64,000 nucleotides of DNA from Pararge aegeria. Lineage: Eukaryota > Arthropoda > Insecta > Lepidoptera > Nymphalidae. The notes under the pieces are model-generated. The model saw nothing but the letters and a program-made list of their open reading frames with translations, was not told the DNA's origin and did not search any database. The position numbers and the translations under genes were made by a program. Numbering within the stretch: position 1 is the stretch's first letter; each line of letters opens with the position of its first letter. The stretch covers positions 3,596,001-3,660,000 of the forward strand of contig NC_053183.1 in NCBI RefSeq assembly GCF_905163445.1, in the 5' to 3' direction. Below are positions 22,405 to 35,222 of the stretch, one piece after another.

Positions 22405-23539
22405 GTAAGGAGATTTTTTTTACATGAATGTGCAATGCATCTAATATGAAACTTTTAATCTCTTGATTTTTTTTCTTGTTTCCTAGTACATCGGACACGA
22501 GCAAGTTTTTTTTTTAATTCAATGAAAGCATAAACTGAAATTATTGCGAGCTTTACTTTGTAACGGACTTGGGGTAAAGATTAAAAAAGGGCATTGAACA
22601 TTGATCGTTTTTTTTTCGGTTTTTTTTATTTCCCAGAAATACAGTACAGTTTAGGAACACGTGTTACTTTTAATTTTTTTTAGCCAGCTTTATACATGAC
22701 GATGCAGTTTACTTGAAAACGGTATAACCTAAGGGTGTATGGCAGATATTTGTATCCCTTATCAGACTGCGTGTTATCGTACCGGAACGTTACGTTACGG
22801 TATCTATGGATTTATTGTGACCACGGGAAGTTGCAAAAGATTATGATAGTATATATACAGAGAATAGTAGACGTAGGTAAAAGGCGGAGCCATTACTAAA
22901 GAGCCATCTCTTCTAAATAACCTTAAGTACGGAAATAATGTAAATAAAATGATAAACTAAGGTTTAAAGGTTTAACTTTTAACTACAAGTTAGGTAGTAA
23001 CTAAAAACTAGCCGAAACAGTAGACTCCTACAAGTAAAATTAATATTAGGTAAAGCTGACGATCCCGTGGCAACCTTATGAAAGAAACTATGCTAATATC
23101 AGTCAAGGTTCAATTCTTGGTCGAGTCATTTTGTGAAGGGTGTTCCATGTTTAAAAATTTTAAGTTAAGCAATTAAGATAACGTCTTTTGGTGAGGTCTA
23201 GTTGCAAAAGCACAAAACAGACAATTACGCCAATTAAACAACTTTGACCCAAATGCAGTTTATGATCGAATTAGGATGCAAAAAGCAAGTCCAAGGACCT
23301 TTTTTTAAGTAATAAATTCTTTATCTATAATGAAAATTTAAAGGTAAAGACTTTCTATTAAAGTATTATTATTGTTGACATTAAATAAAAATATTGTGAT
23401 CCATTAATAAAAGATAGGCGTATGGCACTCCGGACTTGTTTCAGATATTCGATCCAAAAAAAAATAATATTTTGCTGTTTTATTTTTTATGTATGACGGA
23501 TATGACTTATGCATTTATTTTGTCAGAGCACGCGGATCA

Positions 23540-23592
23540 AATACCTCGAGTATTATTAAACTGATTAGCAGTTTAATAATACTCGAGGTATT
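23540..23592. repeat. Perfect 24-bp hairpin centred on two CTCGAG sites
   Basis: The arm at 23540-23563 pairs without mismatch with 23569-23592 across loop ATTAG. Part of the arm (TATTATTAAACNGATTAGC) is repeated directly after it. Confidence 0.75.
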
Positions 23593-23790
23593 ATTAAACC
23601 GATTAGCCGAATTATTTAGCGAATTTGAACTAGTTTAATTTACAATGAACGTTCTTTTGACGTCGCTCTAAGTCTACTATTCCACTTTGAAGCACCGTGG
23701 TGGTAGACCTCTCATATTTTGAAGCACTGTTATGGGTCGAAGTTTTATATCCTTGTCTCTTTAGCTCAATAGGAAGGATATCATGACCAT

Positions 23791-24316
23791 GGAATTTAGA
23801 ACATACAGAATCCGTGTACGTGACTAATATTGAGCATCAAGAACCACTCAAATTTAGTAGTGTTTCTCGAACAGGCGGTTAGTTAGGACTTCACTCCATT
23901 TAGCAGTTGACAGTAATTATGTTACCACTAATGTAATTAAACATTTACCATAAAATGGTATTTGGTAATGGATTTTACATAAACTTTTTTCCTCCCTTTT
24001 ACCCTTTTAGGGTTGGAATTTTCAAAAATCCTTTCTTAGCAGATGCCTACGTTGTAATAACTATCTGTATGCAAAACTTCCGATGCGATCCGATCCCTCA
24101 AGTAGTTAGAGCTGTGCGTTGATAGATCAGTCAGTCAGTCAGTCACTTTGCCTTTGATATATATAGATTTTCAAGCGTTTAGCATACAATGGGAAAAAAT
24201 GGGAAAAGTTTGTGAGCTAGCAACATTACGCGGGTGTGAAGCATGACGTTCGCGGGGCGTTTTCACTATTTTTGGACCCAATAGCTGAAAGGGTTCTGTG
24301 TGTTCTTAATTTTGTG
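23791..24316. mobile_element. MITE (family of 12318) interrupted by a LINE-tail insert
   Basis: The left part starts at AGAACATACAGAATCCGTGT and the right end is GGGTTCTGTGTGTTCTTAAT. Roughly 23960-24172 is foreign: it carries GTTGATAGATCAG then (CAGT)n, like a retroelement 3' end. Confidence 0.55.
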
Positions 24317-25249
24317 ATCATGGCATAGCTGTTTTTTTTTTTTTGGGTGAAATGGTCAAGAATCCAAACTAAACTCTTAACAAGATCGATTTTAAAAGTA
24401 TAAACTCCATTGAGCTATTTGCTGCTTTATCGACTCAGGTTGAGGAATCGCTTGGTTCAAAATTGTCTATTTCTTTTGGGTTCTAGAAATTAAAAAAATG
24501 CTATGAAATTCGAGATATTGTGATAGATAAAGAGTGGAGTATTAGGATGGATGAATGTAAGGTTTATTATTATTTACCAAGTTTCAAAATTTTATTTTAT
24601 TTTAATGTAAAATATTATATAATATTATCTACTTTCAATGGTAACTAAAACAAATATTGTTTTATATATATTTATTTGAGTAATGTAATATATTTTTATG
24701 GGTAGGTATATCGTATATCTATGCTTCTTATATGCACCAACTAATTATTTTCGCCGCCAAAATTTTAAAAGTTGTTTTTTTGTACTTTTCTTTTTTTATG
24801 TCCTTTTTGTTGTGTGAGATAAAAGTAGGTATATTCATTCCTTCATTCATTCGTTCATTAAAACAAAATGTTTGATGTATTCTATCCCATTTCCTCGCCG
24901 TCTTATACAAATATGTATTCGTTTCTTTATCGTGACGCATTTTCGTTGCAAAGTTTAAAACCGCAACGATTCTAAAGAATGTTCACCTCAAAAACTCATT
25001 GTCAAAGGATTATTAGTAAAAAGAGTCAGTTGCTTTCATCATGAAATATGAATTGTAGTAGGCAACTGATCCGAAGTTTAATACTCTCCTCTCCCCATAC
25101 CACTACCCCTCCTCATTAACTTGCGGATCGGGTAAAGTAGGTTAAGTATCGGCTTTATTAAAAATGTTATGCAAATCCATGCAAGAACTTTACATAAAAA
25201 GTACCTATTATTTACTTACTAATATCTACTAATTATATTTAAAATCACC

Positions 25250-25590
25250 AGTGCCGAGAAGGCCAAGAGGCGTAAATATGAAAACCTGGATAGCAGTTTC
25301 ATTTTTGTGCCATTTGGAGTAAAGACTTTGGGACCGTGGGGTCGGAGGCTCTTTTTAGAGAATTATCGAAAAGGGTTATCGAGTCTACCCGTCATCATAG
25401 AGCGGGCAGTTACCTTGGCCAACGAATTACTTTGGCCATCCAAAGGGGCAATGCTGCCAGCATCTTAGGAACTGTGCCTCGCTGCGGTGGTTTCGAAGAC
25501 GTTTTAGATTTTATTTAGTTCTACATAGTTATTTAAGGTATATTTATAAAACAAATGTGAAAGAAATAAATAATTATAAATCATCAGTAT
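25250..25590 (+). pseudogene. Retroelement ORF C-terminal remnant, copy 2
   Basis: It reads AEKAKRRKYENLDSSFIFVP, then VKTLGPWG; a frameshift near 25337 leads into ALFRELSKRVIEST and YLGQRITLAIQRGNAASILG, and a stop after VLDFI. It matches copies at 17625 and 38285. Confidence 0.65.
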
Positions 25591-26420
25591 TTTAATGTCG
25601 CTTTTGGGCAAACAGGCTTCTCTATCTACGAATGGCATGCAGAGATTTTACCTATCAAACTGTTGTGTGGTTTGTGGCACTCTATTTTCTAGTTAGTTAT
25701 GTCAACAATTCTGGAGCGGGTATAATCACATACAAAACGTTTTATAGCGCCTGTAACTTTAACAATAACTACGAAACAGTTATAAAAATTGCTATTGCAT
25801 TGTTACAGGGACAACCAACATTTTTACACTGTGTTTTGTTGTGTAAAATGAGTGATGTCATTTTATTAACCCCCAACGCAAATGGATGTAGTGGGTGATA
25901 AGTTCGACGTGTCTGTGTGTATGTGTGTGTGTGTTTGTCAGTCTGTGGCTTCTTTGCTTCCAAAGGATGAACCGATTTTGATTCTGTTTTATTTTGTTTG
26001 AAAGGTGTATTCGGGAGTATTCTATGCTATGTTTGATGAAAATCGCTCCAAGATGGCCGTCGCCACAAAATTTCGGATTGTATATTTTTTTACCAACTCC
26101 TTCAAAATGGGTATCACATTTTTTTTCACAACCTGCAGAAAACTGCAAGCCGAAGAGTTTTCCATAATGTTCCATAAGGCGTGGTAGCGTGGTAGACTAT
26201 GATCTAAACCCTTCTCATTGTGGGAGGAGACCCGTTCCCTGTAGTGGACTGGGTTGATAGGATGATGATGAAGATCATGATGATTAAGCCATCTGCTTGG
26301 AAAGAAAACATTGTAGTTCTTTGTAGGCTTCTAGTAACCCTGCACGGCAATCCACAAAATTATATATAACAAAAAAGTTTGTGGAAATTTCAACTCTGTA
26401 TCTATACGGTACACACTGAC

Positions 26421-26890
26421 GGCCGACTGGCGCAGTGGGCAGCGACCCTTTTTTTATTTCGATTCCCACTACTGGAAAATGTTTGTGTGATGAGCAAGAA
26501 TGTTTTTCAGAGTCTGGGTGTTTATATGAATATTCTTAGTATTTATGTATGATTGAATGAATACACTTTTATTGTACACCAAAGAAAAAAAGAGTAGTTG
26601 CAGAGATATAAATACAAAGCAAGAGAGTACAATTTGGTGGCCTTATCGCTACATAGCGATTTCTTCCAGGCAACGAAAGGCGTAAAAGGAAAAAAACATA
26701 GAAAAGAGGTAGGTGGTGCAATCAATGAGATTTAAAAATTATACAAATATTTAATAAAATATATAACTATAATATATTATATATTATTCATGAAAATATT
26801 TATCAGTCACCTTAGTACCCATAACACAAGCTCCGCATACTTTGGGGCTAGATGGCAATGTGTGTATATTTATTTATTTACTTATTTACA
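26421..26890 (+). repeat. SINE-1 copy interrupted by a reversed LINE 3' end
   Basis: The head GGCCGACTGGCGCAGTGGGC (26422) and body TCATGAAAATATTTATCAGT (26787 on) belong to one SINE-1. The insert at about 26547-26735 starts with (TGAA)n-type sequence and carries GGCCTTATCGCTACATAGCG, seen also at 42421, 45738 (+), 57765 and 62447. Confidence 0.65.
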
Positions 26891-28329
26891 CTGACAGACG
26901 GACCGACAGACAATAATAGGATCCCATTTGCACCCTGTCCTTTGTACAGAACCCTTTAAAGGGAACAAAGTATAAGCTTCTATTTACCTACTCGTCGGAA
27001 GCTACGGAACATTTTGCGTAGGAATTGTAATCCTACTTTTGAATTCACTTCAGAAGATTTTCCTTTTCCATTCCTAGCCTGTAGGTACACGCGAAGTACG
27101 ACTTATTAGCAATTAATTGGCGTGTAGGCAAGGAAAAGTCTTGAAAGTCTTGTACAAGGATTTTAATGAAGAGAAATGTTCTTTTAATAATGTAAGAACT
27201 ACGAACATAATATTTTCATGACCGTAAATATTTTATACCTAATACTCAATTTTCGGAAGAAGCTTTTTGTATATTCATTTTTTTTCGTAACATAATTTAT
27301 GCACAATCCACTTTCCATTTTTTATCGGCTTCGTACGCTCAGGTTGCCTTTAAAAGATCACTTTTAGTGATAAGGCCGCCTTTGCACCCTAGCACTAAGT
27401 ACTTTTACTGTTTTCCTTGTGTTTTTCATATTGTGTTGTGTTGCAATACAGTTTTTCTATTCCATTATATTCTATATTACAACAAGTTAGCCCCATCTCA
27501 CCAGCACGATCAGGAGACAAATATCGCCCCGGGAAAAGGATAAAAGTATCTCCCACAGCTTTATCAACTCTCAGAGCATTATATCTCTTGTCAAGGAATA
27601 TAATCGGGGGATATATTTTTGTCTTCTGCCTGTTCTAGCCCTGCTTTTGGTGAGAAATAATTCAGTCTAAGATACCAGGCTTACGTGTTAGGGGTATGGC
27701 AGTAAATATAATGAAAAAAATTTGGAAAATCCAAAAGTGCTCGACTCATAATGCTCATTTAATTATCAAATATTGAAAAAAAAAAAAAGAAAAAAAAAAA
27801 AAAAAATTTAAAACATTTGTACAAGGAAAGTGATGCACAGGCGCCCCTAGTGGAATAAAATGTACATAATATCTATAGATATAGATATATCACCATCCAT
27901 GTTAATTTTACATGGATAAATATAGATATACACTCTTGCAGTTTTCGTTTTTTATTAATTGCAATTAAACTACACTGAATTAATTAATCTGAGTGACTCA
28001 GTGACCTACAATTGTAGATTAGAATTAAAAAAAAAAAAATTTAACTCAAATAATGGATTTTTTCACAAGTTAGAGTGTTTTCGGGTTTCACACATGACGG
28101 ACAGGAAATTTTTTTGACCTATTTTGGTGTTTTTTTTCCAATTCTATTGCAGTAAATCAATTTTTTAAAAGTATGGAATTAATCTCCATTAAATTATCTC
28201 GATAGTATGCAAAATATCTTGATTCCGTGAACTAACAAGGCTATAATAATAAAAATAGCCGCCGAAATGAGGCGAAAAAACATTTTTCAGCAACACTCTC
28301 TGATGCTTCGCATCATGAGTCGTGCAAAA

Positions 28330-28564
28330 ACACATACCTACCGCTAATCGGTTTCTACGCAAAATCGCACTGAAACCCTAAATCGATTAGCGGCATGTCT
28401 TTATCAATAGGGTGATAACTAGCCACAACCGAAATCTCCCCCTGGAACGGACTAGAGCAAAATTTTCAATTTATAAATGGCAACTTACCCATGCACGAGA
28501 TCGAAGCTGGGGCTTCCCACTTAAACGACAAAGCGCTCACCTTTGCGCCAGGAAGGCCAAAAGT
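28330..28564 (-). repeat. SINE-3 copy
   Basis: The minus-strand head GGCCTTCCTGGCGCAAAGGT is followed by the family body (CCAGGGGGAGATTTCGG, ATCGATTTAGGG). Confidence 0.55.
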
Positions 28565-28769
28565 TAATATTATATACATCATGTATGGTTATGGTACGAT
28601 ATCGCATAGAAAGCGATTATTTGTAAGGGTTTAATGTAATTGCCATATGCCCTAACATTAGCCCGTTACCATCTTAGACTAATTCAACTAGCAGGAGAAG
28701 GGCTAACTTGCAGTGGAATAAAAAATAAACAAATACCGATATTATATTATATTAATACTGATAATATTG

Positions 28770-29012
28770 ACTGCCGATTGGCGCAGTGGGCAGCGACCTT
28801 GCTTTTTGAGTCAAAGGCCGTGGGTTCGATTCCCACAACTGGAAAATGTTTGTGCGATGACCATGAATGTTTTTCAGTGTCTTGATGCTTACATGTATAT
28901 TATAAGTATTTATGTATTATATTCATAAAAATATTCAACAGCTATGCTTACTTTGGGGATAGATGGCGATGTGTGTATGTATTGTCGTAGTACATTTATT
29001 TTTATTTATTTT
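28770..29012 (+). repeat. SINE-1, nearly full length reference copy
   Basis: The tRNA-like A box (TTGGCGCAGTGGGC) and B box (GGGTTCGATTCCC) are intact, followed by the body ATGTTTGTGCGATGACCATG and a tail GATGGCGATGTGTGTATG. The Pol III promoter looks usable. Other copies: 33350-33592 (-), 34096-34256, 34974-35222 (-), 43012-43246 (-), 52851-54168 (-), 59085-59314 (-). Confidence 0.8.
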
Positions 29013-29584
29013 ATACAATCAAAAAAATGTTTATATACTTGTTACTTTATTTTATTACTAGCTGTCCCGGCGAACTTCTTACTGCGGATAATTTTTTTTT
29101 TGGATGGTTGTTATATTTTAATACTTATTCTCCTATTCCGGTCTAAGAGAAATAAAAAAAAATCAAAAATCATAAAAATTGTGTAACTAACACAACTTTC
29201 TTTTATATATATATATACTTTTCACTTTAGTATTAGGTAACGATTATATAATTTATATAAAATGGCTATGAAGCGCCTTAAAGATGTACTAAAAATAAAA
29301 AGTCTTTTATCAGGTGGTTGGTAATAAGGTGCCTGCGTGTGGTTTATTGTTTATTACCAGTTGTATAATTTTAAAACTACCGGTGATGCATAATTTTACT
29401 GTATTTTGGGTACATACAAATTACAATCTACATACAACGCAGTTTTACGCAATCCTTATCAAATTATTGCCCTGAGTAAGTGGATAAAAAACTTTAGTGG
29501 TATTTTTTGTTTCAATATTGGTATATTTATATATATCAATGAAATATATTTAAAAATCTTGCTTATGAGACGTGGTTATTACAT

Positions 29585-29623
29585 TTTGAAAGGATACCTC
29601 TTCCTCGGAGGTATCCTTTCAAA
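29585..29623. repeat. Perfect 16-bp hairpin
   Basis: TTTGAAAGGATACCTC (29585-29600) pairs with GAGGTATCCTTTCAAA (29608-29623) across a 7-base loop. It is isolated and not linked to a gene. Confidence 0.7.
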
Positions 29624-29799
29624 GGATTTTGCATACGACGCTTGAATAGTGCCAATAAACAAACCAAAGGCGATACAGTTTCCAGTTGGTTACTTTAAGG
29701 TTGTCAAGACTAAATAATTAACTACTAACGACTAAAGAATAAATGTAAAAAGTAGGTTCCGGTGTATGTGGTGATACCCTAAGCGGTGATACCCCAGTG

Positions 29800-30133
29800 A
29801 AGCTTATCACCGCTTAGCCCAGTGGGTATAAGATCGACTTTACTTTCGGGAGAAGGGGGGGCGGGGTGGAATTGTAATCCCAGCAGACACCTCCAACTTT
29901 TCTAAATTATGTGCGTTTTCAGTAATTAAAATATCACTTGCTTCAAGGGTGAAGGAAAACATCGTGAAGCATCATCCTGCATGCCTGAGAGATCTATATA
30001 ATGTTCTCAAAGACGTGTGGAGCCCACCAATCCGCACTGGGCCAGTGTGGTGGACTACGGCCTTTACCCTTCTCATAGTGGGGGAGACCTGAGCCCTGTA
30101 TTGGGCCTGGTTCATATTATAATGATACGGATG
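29800..30133 (+). repeat. SINE-2, full-length copy
   Basis: The head reads GCTTAGCCCAGTGGGTATAA, then a degenerate B box, the body GTGAAGGAAAACATCGTGAA and TCCGCACTGGGCCAGTGTGG, and a tail running into GATA-type sequence. Other copies: 38887-39196, 40890-41181 (-), 42238-42954, 44409-44933, 57315-57507, 61607-61720 (-). Confidence 0.7.
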
Positions 30134-31418
30134 AAGTTTTTAATTAGCTAATTAAGGTTCCAGAGCAGTCGACAGAGTTACACTGTCTCAATAGCCTCCA
30201 TAGCCCAAACATGACTGCTTCTTTCTTAGCATGTCGGAAATGCAAAGTTTAAATATTCAGCTATTTCATTTCCTCCACTCCACGCGAGTATGTTAAAAAA
30301 TAGATCTCGGAAGATTTTACAAGAATTTTGTCAACGCGGGAGGTTTCCAGTGTATCTAATATTGTTCGACATATCGGAAATTCGAGCATCTATTTGAGAG
30401 GGTTTGCATTTATAAGACCACTTTGGCGACGCTCAAGTATTCCTACTGTATTCCTGTGTGGAATCTTCTTTGATGTCACAGTTATTCAGAAGATGTAAAT
30501 GCACACGTGGACGCTGCGTTATACGGGATATCAGCCATTTGTTATGGACACGGTCTATTTTAAACAAAATCATACATAGTAAGATATTTTTACGATTACA
30601 TTAAATAGAAGCAGGAGTTACTTTGCGCTGATACATGCGTACGTGCGGACAGAGTACACTGCGAAAGATCTGTTTGGTGTGGAGTATAAAGATTGAAGAA
30701 ATTATAAATTACACCGAGACTATCCTGCTTTTCGCGGAGTTGTTAAGCCTAATGTATTTTTAAGATTCCCTTGATGCAAATAACTTCTAAACATATTAAG
30801 CCTTCAAAATTTCACCAACTTTCTTTCCCTGACTTGAAACGAGCGTTTTAGTTAATTACGTATCTAAAAATAAACAAGAGTTTACGGCGAATCAACAATA
30901 AGTTATTAACGACAGGCTTTTGTTTCTCAGTGGCTTGTTGTCTCTTAATCAAGAGATAATGCAAGCAATTCATTAAATAGGATCACTGACTACGTTTCGA
31001 GATTTTGAAATCCGGGGTTGAAATTTTAACTTTTAAGTTAATTAAATTTGAGTAGATGTATTTGGCAATGGTCTTTTCTTTTTATGATTAACTAGCTTTC
31101 CGATCGCGACTTCGCCTGCGTGGACTTCAGAATTGGGTCCAAAAAGAAAAATTACATTATTGACAAAAAGCTTTTCCCACGGGAAAACTATGAGAGATCG
31201 GGTTTAAAGTAGGAGTAGTAGCTATTGCTCGCGACTTTGTCTGCGTGCACTTCAGAATTTGGTCTAAAGCTTCGCTCGTTAACAATTTTTAATCTTACCA
31301 CGGGAACTATTTGAGAGATCTGTAAAGAAATTACATGTCCTTTTCCATAGCATAGGTGACATGCATACCAATGTTCAAAGCTGTCTGCCCCAGGCTTAGC
31401 TCGTAAAAAATTTTCACT
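30134..31418. other. Non-coding stretch with Helitron-type debris
   Basis: No gene seen. 30663-30745 matches part of the 14246 element. Two successive Helitron-type ends (GCGACTTCGCCTGCGTGGAC and GCGACTTTGTCTGCGTGCAC) lie at 31095-31260 with their bodies running to about 31418. Confidence 0.4.
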
Positions 31419-31885
31419 ACCATTTACTGACTTGGACCAACTTTGCCTAACCGGAGCTAATAATTAGCGTTCCCTGTTACTTGTGGAACCACCCCTATTT
31501 ACTGAATTGGACCAACGTTGCCTTGCCGGAGCTTTTGATTTAATGACTTGAACCTACCATTTACTGACTTGGACCAACGTTACCTAACCGGAGCTAATAA
31601 TTAGCGTTCCCTGTTACTTGTGGCACTAGACCTATTTACTGACATGGACCAACGTTGCCTTACCGGAGCTTTTGATTTAATGACTTGAACCTACCATATA
31701 CTGACTTGGACCAACGTTGCCTAACCGGAGCTAATAATTAGCGTTCCCTGTTACTTGTGACGCTACTCCTATTTACTGACATGGACCAACGTTGCCTTAC
31801 CGGGGCTTTTGATTTAATCACTTGAATCTACCATTTACTGACTTGGACCAACTTTGCCTAGCCGGAGTTATTGATTCGCGTTCCA
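31419..31885. repeat. Minisatellite, 137-bp higher-order unit
   Basis: ACCATTTACTGA-type starts occur at 31419, 31556, 31693 and 31830, exactly 137 bases apart. Each unit is a diverged pair of about 75 and 62 bases, both opening TTTACTGA and containing TGGACCAACNTTGCCT and CCGGAGCT. About 3.4 units are present. Confidence 0.9.
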
Positions 31886-33349
31886 ACTTACTACTACTCA
31901 CTTATCACACCACCGTTTTCCAATACGTCTAACATTAATAGAATCCAGATAGAAATCGTCTGAGCAGAATAAAAGTTCTTGATTTCGGATCAAATCTTGC
32001 GTGTGCATTGCACGGATCAGTTGAGTGGTAACTTGAGTCTGTCACGTGAACGCTAACGCGGAAAAAACCGTGTAATATCGTGGGTAGACTGAATAAACGA
32101 ATGTACTAGACGGGGTAAGTTTGACGGTCTGGCGACGCTTTTCAGCCGTGAGTTTCCGCAGGTATAATGAATAAACAGAAAAACGGCATTTTCTAAAAGG
32201 CGAGTGTTTTTACATTACTCGATTCGATATCAAATTTACAACGCATGTGTGTATGTGTTTTATGTGTGTGCGAATATGCTTAACGTCCTATTGACCCCAA
32301 AATTTGGACAAAAACTCATTCCAAACATAGACTAAATACTCAATCCCCGAGTACAGACTATTACGTCTTGAAACTTAAATTCTGAATTATTGAGGCTTAG
32401 CCGGTTCGTTATTTAGGTTCATACAAAACTCAATATCAAACCCTTATCTTTCACCCAACTGTATAGAACGAAGGAAATTTCGAAACTACTAATTGCAAGA
32501 ACGAACAGAAGCGGTCAATAAACCCTGTCATCTCTACCAGAGGCAACTCGCTCATTAGATGGATTCTCTTTTTAAATTTCCCAAATATTAACCGGCTCAT
32601 GTATACATTTTTACAAACGCGAAAAGAGAACTTAGGTAGGTAACTTTAAGTATATTAAGACAAAGGTACTTGTTCGAACTTTGGATAATGTGGAGTGGTG
32701 CGCTCTCTAGTCTTTGTTCTCAATTCAAACTGTTTCCTATCAATACAGTTCTCTAAAAAATATCACTAATCCCCTCAAACTGATCATCATAGTAAAATCG
32801 AAACAATATTTGCGATTAAAGCAGATATTCAAATTCATACCCTTTTCCATAGACCAAACCGAGCGCCTGTTGTCTAAATTGTAGTATTCGTTTGCCTATT
32901 CGTCCAACATCCGTGCAGAATATCCGCATTGAATTGTATAGGCAGGCGTAAACAATGTTGGCCGAGAGCCGGTACACTAATTCTGAAGGGATCTTATCAT
33001 GATCATTATCGTTATCAAACGACTACTGGCCACCAATCTCTCCATTTTGTTGTCCACCAATCTCTGAACTAAATTAAATTGACAGGTCTAAAAGTATTCT
33101 TTACAATAGTCCACATAAAAGCAAAGTACAAGAAAATAAAGTAGAAGCTGCGAGCTGTAACTTTTGCACAAGAAAAATCATTATAATCTGGGCGCGATTT
33201 TAAAAATTGTGTGCAATTTTAGATTATTTTGTTTAATTGGTCTCTTTTTTGATGTTGTGACCAGGTCAGTTGCTGTATTTGGTTGGGGGAAAAATAGCCA
33301 CGGACAGTTACGACTACAAGACAGAGAAAACAGATGTTACCCAACAACG
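31886..33349. other. Non-coding stretch, no feature recognised
   Basis: I see no repeat family shared with the rest of the window and no exon-like frame. The 82-codon frame at 33164-33412 runs into a SINE and is not credible. Confidence 0.35.
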
Positions 33350-34419
33350 ACAATACACACAGCGCCATCTAACACCAAAGTAAGCGTAGCTTGTGTTATG
33401 GGTGGGTACTGAGATGACTGATGAATATTTTTATGAATAATATACATAAATGCATATAATATACACATAAAAACCCAGAAGATGAAAAACATTCATGTTC
33501 ATCACACAAACATTTTCCAGTTGCGCGAATCGAACCTACAGCCTCGGACACGGCAAGCAGGGTCACTGCCCACTGCGCCAGTCGGCCGTCAAATGCTGTA
33601 ATACTTTCCCGGATGAGCTCTGCCACAAAAAAATATATACCACTACTAAATTGGTGAAACACTTTTAACAAACAGTTCACTAGCTCGTTGACTAATGCGT
33701 CAGTTCATATAAAAATATGTACGGTGATGTTTTTGCACCGCGCTGGAGGCTTTATGGAAGGATTAATGGAAATTTTTGAGAGCCAGCTGCGTTGGCTCGC
33801 CTAAAAGGCGCGCAGACGTATGTATAGTTAGGTAGTAAATTGTATGATACCATAACAAAGTACTGAAGTTAGTTTTTGAAGATGATAACTATAATAAAGT
33901 ACTAGTATAAAGTACAAAATTCCCTAATTACGTTGTTAAATTTTTACCAATAACAATTTACACAAATAAGTTTTTACTAATTAATAAGTAGAGAAAGTTT
34001 CAATAAATAAGTACGTATAAATTGTTTCAATATTGTAACACGAAATAAAAGAATGTGATGTCTTCTAATCGAGACATCGAAAAATATATTATTGAAGGCC
34101 GATTGGCGCCGGGGGCAGCGACCGTGCTTTCTGAGTTTTTTTCTGATGAACATGAATTTTTTCAGTGTCGTAAAAACATTAATCAGTCATCTTAATACCC
34201 ATAACACAAGCTACGCTTAGGTACTTTGGGGCTAGATGGCGAGGAGTGTATTGTCTAAGTAAATAAAAAAATATCTAATATAAAAAATAATATTTTCTGT
34301 AAGATAATAAATTAATAATTATGGTTTTAATGAAGACTATATGTTAGTAAAGTAAACAATAAAAAAAAACTATGTTTATCGTAAACCCACAAGAATTTTT
34401 CCTGAAGTTTTTCTGGGCT

Positions 34420-34740
34420 GCTAAGATTTTCGCCGTGGCTAGTTACTGATAAAACGTCTCGCAAAGCGATTTATCGTTCCGGTACGATGCCACTTAGATA
34501 CCGTCGTGGTATGGTTTTAATATAACTGACATAATTCGAAGTTCAAAAAAATTCAAATTTCATTTATTTTAAGTAGGCCTAAAATAAGCACTTTTGAAAC
34601 GTCAACTCTGTCAGTGTGTAGTGACTCTACCACCGATTCGGAAGGCAGGCATACCTCTACCAGGTAAGCCTGTGACCATAAACTGCATTATCACAAACCA
34701 TAGGAGATGGCAGTCAAGGGCCAATTTGTAGTAAAATAAA
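34420..34740 (+). repeat. SINE-3 copy split by a reversed LINE 3' end
   Basis: CGTTCCGGTACGATGCC on the left and GGCAGTCAAGGGCCAATTTG on the right belong together. The segment 34545-34660 between them is the minus-strand LINE tail listed at 16255. Confidence 0.55.
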
Positions 34741-35222
34741 AAAAAAAACATATCATGCTCTATGAAACTTAGTTATAATATAAATCGCCCACTTCACAGA
34801 AAACCTCCAGCGCTCATTAAATTTGACGCGACTTACAACAAAGACAACTTTAAGAATAGTAAAAGAAATTGTGAAAATATATTTCCTGCGATCCGTCGGG
34901 AAATTCAAACGTGGGAGGGCGTTTCCAAGGGCCTTTGAAATATAATCTATCAAAAAATATAGGTTTCTTTTATAAATAAATATACTACGACAATACATAC
35001 ATCGCCATCTAGCCCCAACGTAAGCGTTGCTTGTGTTATGGGTACTAAGATGACTGATCACTTAAAAAATATACATAAATACTTAAAAAATTCATATAAA
35101 CACCCAGAAACTGAAAACCATTCCTGTTCGTCACACAAACATTTTTCAGTTGTGGGAATCGAGCCCACGGCCTTGGACTCAGAAAGCAGAGTCGCTGCCC
35201 ACTGCACCGATCGGCCGTCAAA

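Noticed and set aside
25632..25898. 88-codon plus-strand frame with hydrophobic segments
   Set aside because: No promoter, splice or poly(A) context, and composition matches AT-rich non-coding DNA; overlapping frames on the other strand are equally long.
28770..28860. tRNA-like A and B boxes suggesting a tRNA gene
   Set aside because: The boxes head a repeated SINE-1 body; there is no acceptor-stem pairing or anticodon arm of a real tRNA. The same applies to SINE-2 and SINE-3 heads.
31419..31885. Regularly spaced repeats resembling a CRISPR array
   Set aside because: The units are contiguous with diverged halves and no unique spacers, and the genome is eukaryotic; it is a minisatellite.
33164..33412. 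82-codon plus-strand frame
   Set aside because: Its 3' part is reversed SINE-1 sequence; there is no splice or start context.
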